This document shows, piece by piece, positions 1-5,026 of a stretch of DNA of 5,026 bases (positions are counted from its first letter, which is position 1; the number at the start of each line of letters is the position of its first letter). This stretch comes from an uncultured Halomicronema sp. Lineage in GTDB: Bacteria > Cyanobacteriota > Cyanobacteriia > Phormidesmidales > Phormidesmidaceae. The stretch spans positions 1 through 5,026 of the forward strand of contig CALCPB010000508.1 in the NCBI GenBank assembly GCA_937897665.1. Direction: 5' to 3'. The notes beneath the pieces are model-generated. The model saw only the letters and a list, made by a program, of their open reading frames with translations, did no database searches and was not told the DNA's origin. The position numbers and the translations under genes were made by a program.

Positions 1-163
1 ACCTACAAGGTTAGCCGGGGAGGGGCAAATGGGGTGGGTTGAACCACTCTCAGCGGGAGGATCGACACCCACCCCGCTTGTGGCAACCCTCCCCAAAGAG
101 GATAGTTGCTTCAACCGGTTGGTAAGCCGGCCTCATGCCCTTATCCCGGATTCAGGTTACCTA
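1..163. other. Non-coding, GC-rich, hairpin-forming segment at the left edge
   Basis: No convincing gene is seen here. The segment can fold strongly. GGGGTGGGT (31-39) is the exact reverse complement of ACCCACCCC (67-75), and GGGGAGGG (17-24) pairs with CCCTCCCC (87-94), giving two coaxial stems separated by an internal loop. They are followed by a small GTTG-CTT-CAAC hairpin (105-115) that overlaps the palindrome CAACCGGTTG (112-121). There is no T-run, so this is not an intrinsic terminator. The segment ends at the left boundary of the insertion sequence. It could be a structured RNA or the right end of an older mobile element (for example an IS200/IS605-type end, which often carries such folds), but no adjacent tnpB or iscB is visible and I cannot assign it. 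Confidence 0.5.
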
Positions 164-180
164 AGAGGCTGTATGAGAAG
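164..180 (+). repeat. Left terminal inverted repeat of the IS5-family element
   Basis: The sequence AGAGGCTGTATGAGAAG pairs with the right end at 1059-1075, with mismatches only at its positions 6 and 10. It is preceded by CTA, of which TA is the probable target duplication. It lies on the 3' side of the transposase gene, 18 bp beyond the stop codon. Confidence 0.85.
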
Positions 181-198
181 TGTCAGCGCGTAAGTTTG

Positions 199-990
199 CT
201 ACGCCAATCGCCTCACCATCAAGCGAATCATCGAGATGTAGACCATCGCCTCAGAAGAAGCAGGCAAACGCTCATAATCCTTGCTCAATCGCCTCGACCA
301 CTTGAACCAGCCGAAGGTGCGCTCAACTACCCATCGCTTCTTGAGGAGAACAAAGCCCTTCGCCTCTTCCGGCCGCAAAACGACCTGCAAAATCCAGCCC
401 AAGCTGTCCATCACCCAGTGTAGAAAGGGTTCTCCGCTGTAGCCCCCGTCAGCCCAGACTAGATAGAGCCGTTTGACCGGCTTGCTCATCTGCTTGACCT
501 GCTTGAGCAGACGCTTGGCCTCGGTCTTCTCCGAAGCGTTGGCAGCGGTGACCAACACCCGCAGCACCAACCCGAGCGTATCGACCGTCAGATGACGCTT
601 ACGCCCTTTGACCTGCTTGCCGCCGTCATAGCCAACCGCTTCGTTCACCATCGTTGCACTCTTGACGCTTTGGCTGTCGATGACCGCTTGTGAAGGGCTT
701 TCGGGTCTGCCGCTATCGGCCCTGACCCAGCCGCGCACCCGGTCGTGAATCGCGACCCAAGTCCCGTCTTTGCGCCAGTTGCGAAAGTAGGTGTACACCG
801 TTGACCACGGCGGCAGGTCGCCTGGAATATCGCGCCACTTGCACCCCTGAACCACCACATACAAAATGGCATTGATGACGGCAAACATCTCTACCGAGCG
901 AGGTCGTCCACCCGGCTTTGCGGGCGGAATTAACGGTTCTATCAGTTCGAACTGTTCTCCGGTCAGGTTGCTTGTGTATGCTTTACTCAT
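199..990 (-). CDS. IS5-family DDE transposase
   Basis: This is the cut-and-paste transposase of the element. The product is 263 residues from the ATG at 990-988. A GTG at 999 would add three residues, but family members normally begin with the MSKAY-type N-terminus, and GAGAG lies a few bases upstream of the ATG as a weak ribosome site. The N-terminal part (about residues 7-85) is the DUF4096-like DNA-binding region, with GGRPRS and CKWRDIP blocks. The catalytic DDE fold follows, with D105 in VIDSQSVKS, D181 in WADGGYSG and E223 in RWVVERTFGW. The IS5 signature R-(3)-E-(6)-K is present as R219, E223 and K230. Length and motifs are those of a complete member with no frameshift, so the gene may still be active. 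It reads away from the receptor gene. Confidence 0.95.
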   Translation of the reverse strand: MSKAYTSNLTGEQFELIEPLIPPAKPGGRPRSVEMFAVINAILYVVVQGCKWRDIPGDLPPWSTVYTYFRNWRKDGTWVAIHDRVRGWVRADSGRPESPSQAVIDSQSVKSATMVNEAVGYDGGKQVKGRKRHLTVDTLGLVLRVLVTAANASEKTEAKRLLKQVKQMSKPVKRLYLVWADGGYSGEPFLHWVMDSLGWILQVVLRPEEAKGFVLLKKRWVVERTFGWFKWSRRLSKDYERLPASSEAMVYISMIRLMVRRLA

Positions 991-1041
991 GGCTCTCACG
1001 GTGCTGTTTGCTTTTCAACTTCAGCTTATCCGTGTGAGCTT

Positions 1042-1070
1042 TTTTATGTCAGTTCGGGCTTCTCAAACAA
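1042..1070 (-). promoter_or_regulatory. Possible transposase promoter inside the IS right end
   Basis: On the minus strand TTGTTT (1070-1065) and ATAAAA (1047-1042) are separated by 17 bp and lie about 50 bp upstream of the transposase ATG. Both hexamers are weak matches to a sigma-70 promoter. The first overlaps the terminal inverted repeat, an arrangement common in small insertion sequences. This is pattern matching only. Confidence 0.25.
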
Positions 1071-1075
1071 CCTCT
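1059..1075 (-). repeat. Right terminal inverted repeat of the IS5-family element
   Basis: Read on the minus strand it is AGAGGTTGTTTGAGAAG, matching the left end at 15 of 17 positions. It is followed on the plus strand by TAG, with TA as the likely duplicated target. It forms the boundary nearest the receptor gene. Confidence 0.85.
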
Positions 1076-1173
1076 TAGCGATCGCCCACAGCCAAGAGCC
1101 CATCAATTCAAGCAGAACTAAAGAGGCTCGCCATCTACCATGGTCAAGGCAACCCTCAGCGCCCCGATCGCCC
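1076..1173 (+). other. Leader between IS end and receptor gene, with HIP1 octamer
   Basis: This 98-bp spacer holds the GCGATCGC octamer at 1078-1085, abutting the IS junction. I see no clear sigma-70 promoter and no Shine-Dalgarno sequence before the ATG at 1174, which is common in cyanobacteria. An ATG at 1140 is in a different frame. Because the IS sits so close, the native promoter may have been separated from the gene. The upstream DNA at 1-163 would be what originally lay next to it. Confidence 0.45.
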
Positions 1174-3333
1174 ATGCAGCTCCCTTTTCTAAATGACTTA
1201 AACCGACGCTTCCGCAAACTTGTCGCTGGCTACTGGACAGCCCGAATCTCCCGACTGCTTTGGGTTGTACTTGGTTTGGTATTGGTCTGCTGGCTACAGG
1301 GCATGCCGCGCAGTCACGCCGTTACCACCATCAATATGGCTCGCCCCACGTGGGATACGGGCTGGTTTCAAGCGGAAGTTTATCGAGAGTTATTGACTCA
1401 GTTGGGCTACTCGGTGAATGCGCCCAAAACCCTGAGTAATGAGCAATTTTACGAACAGGCGGCGGCTGGGGAAATGGATTTGTGGGCAAGTGGCTGGTTT
1501 CCATTACACAATCGCTACCTGGAGCAGCCAGATATCGGTGGAGCCCTAGAACCCGTGGGGTTTGAGGTGCCAGATGGCGCTTTGCAGGGGTATCTCGTCG
1601 ATAAGGCAACGGCCGAGCAGCTCAACATCCAGAGCCTCGCTGACTTGACTCGCCCCGAAGTGATCGCAGCACTGGATGGCGACGGCAACGGCAAAGCCGA
1701 TTTGATTGGCTGCAATGCAGAGTGGGCCTGTGCCGAAGTCATCGATTACCACTTGCAGGAATATGGTTTGAACGATGTTGTTGACCACATGCAAGGGGAC
1801 TACGCACCGTTGATGGCCGCCGCGATCGCCCGCCTGAGGCAAGGTGAGTCGATCTTGTGCTACACCTGGACGCCAAACTGGACGGTCAACGAGCTGTCGC
1901 CTGGTAAAGATGTGGTGTGGATCGAAGTCCCCTACGCCAGCCTGCCAGCGGGTCAAAAAGCCCTGGAAAGTGAAACCGTCATGACCGGCATCACTGGCTG
2001 CGTAGCGGATCCCTGCACATTAGGATTCCCGCGCAACGACATCCGAGCCGTGGCCAATAGTGAGTTTTTAGCGGCTCATCCCGCCGTGCGATCGCTGCTC
2101 GAACAGGTCACCATTCCCTTGGCTGACATCGCCGCGCAAAACGCCCTCATGCCTTCCCGAGAGGGAGAGGAAGATGACATTCGCCGCCATGCTCAGGACT
2201 GGATCGCGGCTATCCGCTCTACTGTAGATGATTGGTTATCCACGGCCCGCGCTACGGGTGAGATTGCGCCCTCGGCGGCTGCCGAACCCGCCGCCGCCCC
2301 CTTGGTGCCCCCGCCGCTCGACCCGGTTCGCATTGTGACCCAACGCTTTGAACCCTTTGTGACCTATGAAGATCACGAATATCAGGGGTTTAGCATTGAC
2401 CTCTGGCAGGCGATCGCCCGCGAACTCAACCTCACTTATGAATTGGTGGGGGTGAACTCGGTGGCCAAACTACTGGATGAAGTCGAGCGCGGGGCGGCAG
2501 ATCTGGCGATCGCTGGCATTGGCATCACGTCTCAGCGCGAAGCCCGGCTGGACTTTTCTTACCCCTATTACGAATCCGGCCTGCAGGTCATGGTGCCCAG
2601 CGACCAGAGCGAACTAGGGAAACTGCTATCGGTGGTCGGCGCTGTGCTGCGATCGCCGCGACTGTACTACGGCATCGGCATTCTCATCCTCATTTTGCTG
2701 ATCGTCGCTCACCTCCTTTGGCTATCTGAGCGCAACCACAACAGTGAGTTTCCCGATGGGTATCTGCATGGCATTTGGGAGGCCTTTTGGTGGGCCGCGG
2801 TGACGGTAACCACGGTCGGCTATGGCGACAAAGTACCCACCCGAGCCGCTGGTCGTTTCTTTGGCCTGATTTGGATGTTTTCGGGCTATTTTGTGTTTGC
2901 TTACTTTACGGCCAGCATTGCCACCACCTTTACCGTGCAAGAACTGCAGGGGGTGATCAACGGTCTCGAAGATCTGCCTGGCAAGCGCGTGGCCACCGTG
3001 GCCGAAAGCGCTGCCGCTGAGTTTCTGGATGGGCAGACCAATCTTCTATTTCGTAATTACAACACCCTCGAAGATTTGTACGTTGCGGTGGAGGCCGAGC
3101 AAGAGGTCGATGCCGTCGTCTATGATGCGCCGGTGTTGCAGTACTTCGTTTCTCACCAGGGGCAGGGCAAATATCAAGTGGTGGGCGATGTCTTTAAATC
3201 CTTAAACTACGGCATTGCGCTGCAGCCAGACAGTGCTTATCGTGAGGCGATTAATGCCGCGCTGCTCAAACTGTATGAAACGGGCCAGTATGACGACATT
3301 TATCAAGCGTGGTTCGGTTTGGGGCAAGGGTAA
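1174..3333 (+). CDS. Fusion of ProX-type betaine-binding domain to GluR0-type ligand-gated potassium channel
   Basis: The 719-residue protein has these parts in order. Residues 1-49 form a long basic signal sequence with a hydrophobic core (28-41) and a likely cleavage after SHA. Residues 53-355 are a full ProX/OpuAC-type substrate-binding domain. A Pro/Ala-rich linker spans about 356-383. S1, the first half of an amino-acid-binding domain, is 384-476. M1 is about 497-516, the pore loop 533-553 with filter TVGYG (547-551), and M2 about 559-586. S2 is about 596-716. In the betaine domain, GWFPLHN (W108), CNAEWAC (C180, W184, C186) and YTWTPNW (W232) align with my recollection of the Escherichia coli ProX tryptophan cage and disulfide. 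In the channel part, R455 in TSQRE and D651 in VYDAPV match the carboxylate- and amine-binding residues of glutamate receptors, and YFTASIATTF resembles SYTANLAAF. Everything after the linker is about the size of a whole GluR0 (near 400 residues). Inferred role: a periplasmic two-sensor potassium channel. The ligands are not proven. Confidence 0.93.
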   Translation: MQLPFLNDLNRRFRKLVAGYWTARISRLLWVVLGLVLVCWLQGMPRSHAVTTINMARPTWDTGWFQAEVYRELLTQLGYSVNAPKTLSNEQFYEQAAAGEMDLWASGWFPLHNRYLEQPDIGGALEPVGFEVPDGALQGYLVDKATAEQLNIQSLADLTRPEVIAALDGDGNGKADLIGCNAEWACAEVIDYHLQEYGLNDVVDHMQGDYAPLMAAAIARLRQGESILCYTWTPNWTVNELSPGKDVVWIEVPYASLPAGQKALESETVMTGITGCVADPCTLGFPRNDIRAVANSEFLAAHPAVRSLLEQVTIPLADIAAQNALMPSREGEEDDIRRHAQDWIAAIRSTVDDWLSTARATGEIAPSAAAEPAAAPLVPPPLDPVRIVTQRFEPFVTYEDHEYQGFSIDLWQAIARELNLTYELVGVNSVAKLLDEVERGAADLAIAGIGITSQREARLDFSYPYYESGLQVMVPSDQSELGKLLSVVGAVLRSPRLYYGIGILILILLIVAHLLWLSERNHNSEFPDGYLHGIWEAFWWAAVTVTTVGYGDKVPTRAAGRFFGLIWMFSGYFVFAYFTASIATTFTVQELQGVINGLEDLPGKRVATVAESAAAEFLDGQTNLLFRNYNTLEDLYVAVEAEQEVDAVVYDAPVLQYFVSHQGQGKYQVVGDVFKSLNYGIALQPDSAYREAINAALLKLYETGQYDDIYQAWFGLGQG

Positions 3334-3540
3334 TCGCCGATCCGCAGCTCCACTGCAGCCCTCCGCAACTGTTGGTGCAAACGACGGTGGGAGATCAGTG
3401 AAAGAGGTGAAGATGGGTGGCTAAAGGGAAGTGGGGAGCGCTTTACCGATGATGGAAGGAGCGCTGTTGACTCACCTTCACGTTGGCCAAGATCCGCTCT
3501 TCTGTTCGGCAATGGCTTATACCAATTGGCTGAATTTGGA

Positions 3541-3579
3541 CTACACATCCAAAACCCGTGTAGCCCCTTAGACAAGGGG
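3541..3579. repeat. Two adjacent perfect hairpins, possible dispersed repeat
   Basis: CTACAC (3541-3546) pairs with GTGTAG (3558-3563) around an 11-base loop. It is immediately followed by CCCCTT (3564-3569) pairing with AAGGGG (3574-3579) around AGAC. Neither strand has a T-run after a stem, so an intrinsic terminator is unlikely. The block is preceded by TTATACCAATTGG (3518-3530), a kind of sequence often seen at ends of small repeats in cyanobacterial genomes; that comparison is from memory. It may be part of a miniature repeat or a bidirectional mRNA-end structure. Confidence 0.5.
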
Positions 3580-3742
3580 GCAACCACAGCGAGGGATCTC
3601 CGATCTGTAGCACTACTTTGCAGAATTAGTATTAGCCTGATCGCTCCATAGTCGGCATCGTGCTGGAGACAATGCCTCGCTCAGGTTGCCTGGCTCCTCG
3701 GACGTCAATGGAGAGTTGAAGGAAGCATCGTGATTCAAATTT

Positions 3743-3773
3743 TCCGGCTAGGGGGCAAAAAAATCCGGCTAGG
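3743..3773 (+). promoter_or_regulatory. Paired 10-bp direct repeats upstream of the ABC gene, candidate operator
   Basis: TCCGGCTAGG occurs exactly at 3743-3752 and again at 3764-3773, a spacing of 21 bp or two helical turns, so both copies face the same side of the DNA. A degenerate third copy (TTTCCGCCTAAT, 3791-3802) lies nearer the gene. The second exact copy ends 64 bp before the ABC start codon. A weak -10-like TAATCT (3799-3804) would place the pair in the usual activator-binding zone. The binding protein is unknown. Confidence 0.4.
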
Positions 3774-3837
3774 AATCCTCTTGATGACTATTTCCGCCTA
3801 ATCTACGGACTGGGTTGTAGTACGGGATGATGGCTGT

Positions 3838-5026
3838 ATGAGTGCATCGGGTCAGTCGTATCGAGAAGTTTTAATTACCTACCTGAAACCTCAACGCGGG
3901 CGAGTTGTCTGGCTGGCGATCGCCCTATTGAGCAGCATTGCCCTGCAGGTGCTCAACCCGCAGATTCTGCGCTACTTCATCGATACGGTCATGGCCGGTG
4001 GACCGCAGCCAGTGTTGGCGCTAGCGGCCTTGGGATTCGTGGCAATCGCCTGTCTGCGCCAGGGATTAGAAATTGTCGCCACCTATTGCAGCGAAACGGT
4101 GGCCTGGACAGCCACCAACGATCTGCGCCTGGACTTAGCCCATCACGTGCTCCACTTGGATCTAGCTTTCCACAAGGCCCATACACCCGGCGAACTGGTC
4201 GAGCGCGTCGATGGTGATGTGGATGCCCTTTCCAGGGGCTTCTCGCAGTGCATTTTGCATGTGGTCGGCAACGGCCGGCTGGTCATCAGCGTCTTAGGCA
4301 TTCTCTGGATAGAAGATTGGCGTGCCGGGTTGAGCCTTAGCCTGTTTGCCTTGGCGGCTTTAGGGATTCTCGGTCGTTTGCAAGCCTTAGCCGTCGAGCC
4401 CTGGCGGGTTTATCGCCAGATCAGCGCCGAGTTCTATGGCTTCATCGCTGAATACCTGAGCGGTCTGGAAGACATTCGAGCCAACGGGGCCGTCGGGTAT
4501 GTAATGCACCGCTTCTATCAGCTCCTGCGACGCTGGCTGGCGGCCTTTCACAAAGCTCGTTTCACGAGTACTTTGCTATGGGGCGGCACGGTGGGGTTGT
4601 TCACCATCGGCAACGCGATCGCCCTCGCCGTTGGTGCATATCTTTGGCAGCGTCAGGCCATCACCATCGGCACCGTCTACTTACTGTTCTATTACGCCAC
4701 GCTGCTGCAAGATCCGATCGAACGCATTCGCGAAGAGTTAGAGCAATTTCAACAGGCGATCGCCAGCCTTCAACGCATTCAAGATCTACTCAGCCATCGC
4801 AGCCAACTCAATTCCGACGGCCAAGCCGTATTGCCCAATGGGCCGCTATCGGTGGAGTTTGATGGCGTGTGGTTTGGGTATGAGACAGAAGATGGCAGGC
4901 AGCAGGCAGACGTTTTGGGGAATAGGGAACAGGGAACAGGGAATAGGGAACAGAAAAGAACAAAGAACAAAGCCCTACAAAACTCAAAACTCCCTCTCTC
5001 ACCCATCCACCCATCCTCTCATCCAC
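3838..5026 (+). CDS. ABC exporter (type I transmembrane domain plus start of ATPase domain), partial, with repeat-encoded insert
   Basis: The gene is open for 396 codons and runs off the window. The ATG at 3838 is the only suitable start; the upstream ATGs at 3827 and 3830 are out of frame, and GGGA about 11 bp before it is a weak ribosome site. Hydrophobic segments lie near residues 24-40, 58-80, 140-160, 163-181, 246-268 and 276-295, the six helices of a type I exporter subunit. PGELVERVDGDVDAL (about 117-131) is the conserved first cytoplasmic loop motif, and EDIRANGA (about 211-218) is the second coupling region. The ATPase domain starts near residue 338 with VEFDGVWFGY, where Y348 is the A-loop tyrosine. 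Walker A should come about 25-30 residues later. Instead the protein turns into low-complexity sequence (GNREQGTGNREQ and onward) encoded by tandem repeats. The substrate cannot be told, and whether the ATPase domain resumes in frame lies outside the window. Confidence 0.88.
   Translation, partial: MSASGQSYREVLITYLKPQRGRVVWLAIALLSSIALQVLNPQILRYFIDTVMAGGPQPVLALAALGFVAIACLRQGLEIVATYCSETVAWTATNDLRLDLAHHVLHLDLAFHKAHTPGELVERVDGDVDALSRGFSQCILHVVGNGRLVISVLGILWIEDWRAGLSLSLFALAALGILGRLQALAVEPWRVYRQISAEFYGFIAEYLSGLEDIRANGAVGYVMHRFYQLLRRWLAAFHKARFTSTLLWGGTVGLFTIGNAIALAVGAYLWQRQAITIGTVYLLFYYATLLQDPIERIREELEQFQQAIASLQRIQDLLSHRSQLNSDGQAVLPNGPLSVEFDGVWFGYETEDGRQQADVLGNREQGTGNREQKRTKNKALQNSKLPLSPIHPSSHP
4918..4952 (+). 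repeat. Five tandem GGGAAYA heptamers (STRR-type) inside the ABC reading frame
   Basis: Five perfect 7-bp units (GGGAATA, GGGAACA, GGGAACA, GGGAATA, GGGAACA) match the short tandem heptameric repeats known from cyanobacterial genomes, which are usually intergenic. Here they begin in codon phase and encode GNREQGTGNREQ. A purine-rich A/G/C tail (4953-4972) follows. Since 7 is not a multiple of 3, a change of one unit would shift the frame of the ATPase domain. Confidence 0.9.
5001..5024 (+). repeat. Tandem 8-bp ACCCATCC repeats at the window end
   Basis: ACCCATCC occurs twice in tandem (5001-5016) and is followed by a diverged third copy, TCTCATCC (5017-5024). It is a pyrimidine-rich block after the purine-rich heptamers, so together they form a composite low-complexity insert. 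It is still read in the ABC frame and encodes a Pro/Ser/His-rich stretch. The repeat may continue past the window. Confidence 0.7.

Larger units (their letters stand above)
164..1075 (-). mobile_element. IS5-family insertion sequence, complete (about 912 bp)
   Basis: The boundaries come from imperfect terminal inverted repeats: bases 164-180 match the reverse complement of 1059-1075 at 15 of 17 positions. The element is flanked by TA on both sides (162-163 and 1076-1077), consistent with a 2-bp TA duplication as in the IS427-like part of the IS5 family. Removing the element restores CTAG next to a GCGATCGC octamer. Some IS5 members use a YTAR target instead (CTAA left, TTAG right here), so the exact edge could move by one or two bases. 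One transposase gene fills most of the element. No HIP1 octamer occurs inside it, unlike the host genes, which fits an acquired element. Confidence 0.9.
3334..3837. other. 504-bp intergenic region between receptor and ABC gene
   Basis: No credible gene is seen; the open frames here are short, lack recognisable domains and mostly overlap neighbouring genes. The first 200 bp hold little beyond two AGCGCT palindromes (3437-3442 and 3460-3465). From about 3518 comes a repeat-like block: TTATACCAATTGG, then two adjacent hairpins (3541-3579). The last 100 bp hold a spaced pair of TCCGGCTAGG repeats and the presumed control region of the ABC gene. No intrinsic terminator with a T-run follows the receptor stop codon. 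Confidence 0.6.

Noticed and set aside
106..423. Plus-strand open frame of 105 codons
   Set aside because: It runs antisense across the transposase 3' end and the IS boundary, has no recognisable domain, and is explained by the conserved transposase frame.
997..999. GTG as transposase start
   Set aside because: It adds only three residues before the ATG that matches the usual family N-terminus, so the ATG at 990 was preferred.
1546..1956. Minus-strand open frame of 136 codons
   Set aside because: It lies antisense within the strongly conserved betaine-binding domain and resembles no family.
1174..3333. Two separate genes (a ProX solute-binding protein and a channel) joined by sequencing error
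   Set aside because: The frame is continuous through a Pro/Ala-rich linker, with no stop, start codon with ribosome site, or second signal sequence before the channel half. A chimeric assembly cannot be fully excluded without reads.
3564..3579. Intrinsic terminator for the receptor gene
   Set aside because: The CCCCTT/AAGGGG stem is not followed by a T-run on either strand and lies more than 230 bp past the stop codon.
3303..3587. Minus-strand open frame of 94 codons
   Set aside because: It overlaps the receptor 3' end and the hairpin block, and shows no domain. Its N-terminal part is just a translation of the repeat-like block.
4578..4862. Plus-strand open frame of 94 codons inside the ABC gene
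   Set aside because: It is a frame-shifted, Arg/His-rich shadow of the ABC transmembrane region.
4918..4952. CRISPR array
   Set aside because: The units are 7 bp in direct tandem with no spacers; this is a microsatellite-like STRR tract.

Overview
The window looks cyanobacterial. It carries nine exact copies of the octamer GCGATCGC (the HIP1 palindrome), a run of GGGAAYA heptamers typical of cyanobacterial short tandem repeats (STRR), and a GluR0-type glutamate-receptor channel, a family first described in Synechocystis. I cannot name the genus from sequence alone.

Layout. Bases 1-163 are non-coding, GC-rich and rich in inverted repeats; I could not identify them. Bases 164-1075 are a complete IS5-family insertion sequence with an apparently intact DDE transposase on the minus strand, 17-bp imperfect terminal inverted repeats and a TA target duplication. 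Its right end lies 98 bp upstream of the next gene. Bases 1174-3333 encode a 719-residue membrane protein joining a complete ProX-type glycine-betaine-binding domain to a complete GluR0-type ligand-gated potassium channel. Bases 3334-3837 are a 504-bp intergenic stretch with two adjacent hairpins and a pair of 10-bp direct repeats 21 bp apart. Bases 3838-5026 are the 5' part of an ABC exporter gene that leaves the window while still open. Its nucleotide-binding domain is interrupted, just after the A-loop tyrosine, by low-complexity tandem repeats read as protein.

The main point is the chimeric receptor. It has the aromatic cage and cysteine pair of a betaine-binding protein. It also has the split amino-acid-binding lobes (arginine and aspartate in place), a TVGYG potassium filter and an M2 segment resembling the eukaryotic SYTANLAAF motif. 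The inferred job is sensing compatible solutes and/or amino acids in the periplasm and gating potassium flow. This is a hypothesis from domain architecture. The IS, receptor and ABC gene show no sign of being one operon: the spacers are long and the IS is transcribed the other way.
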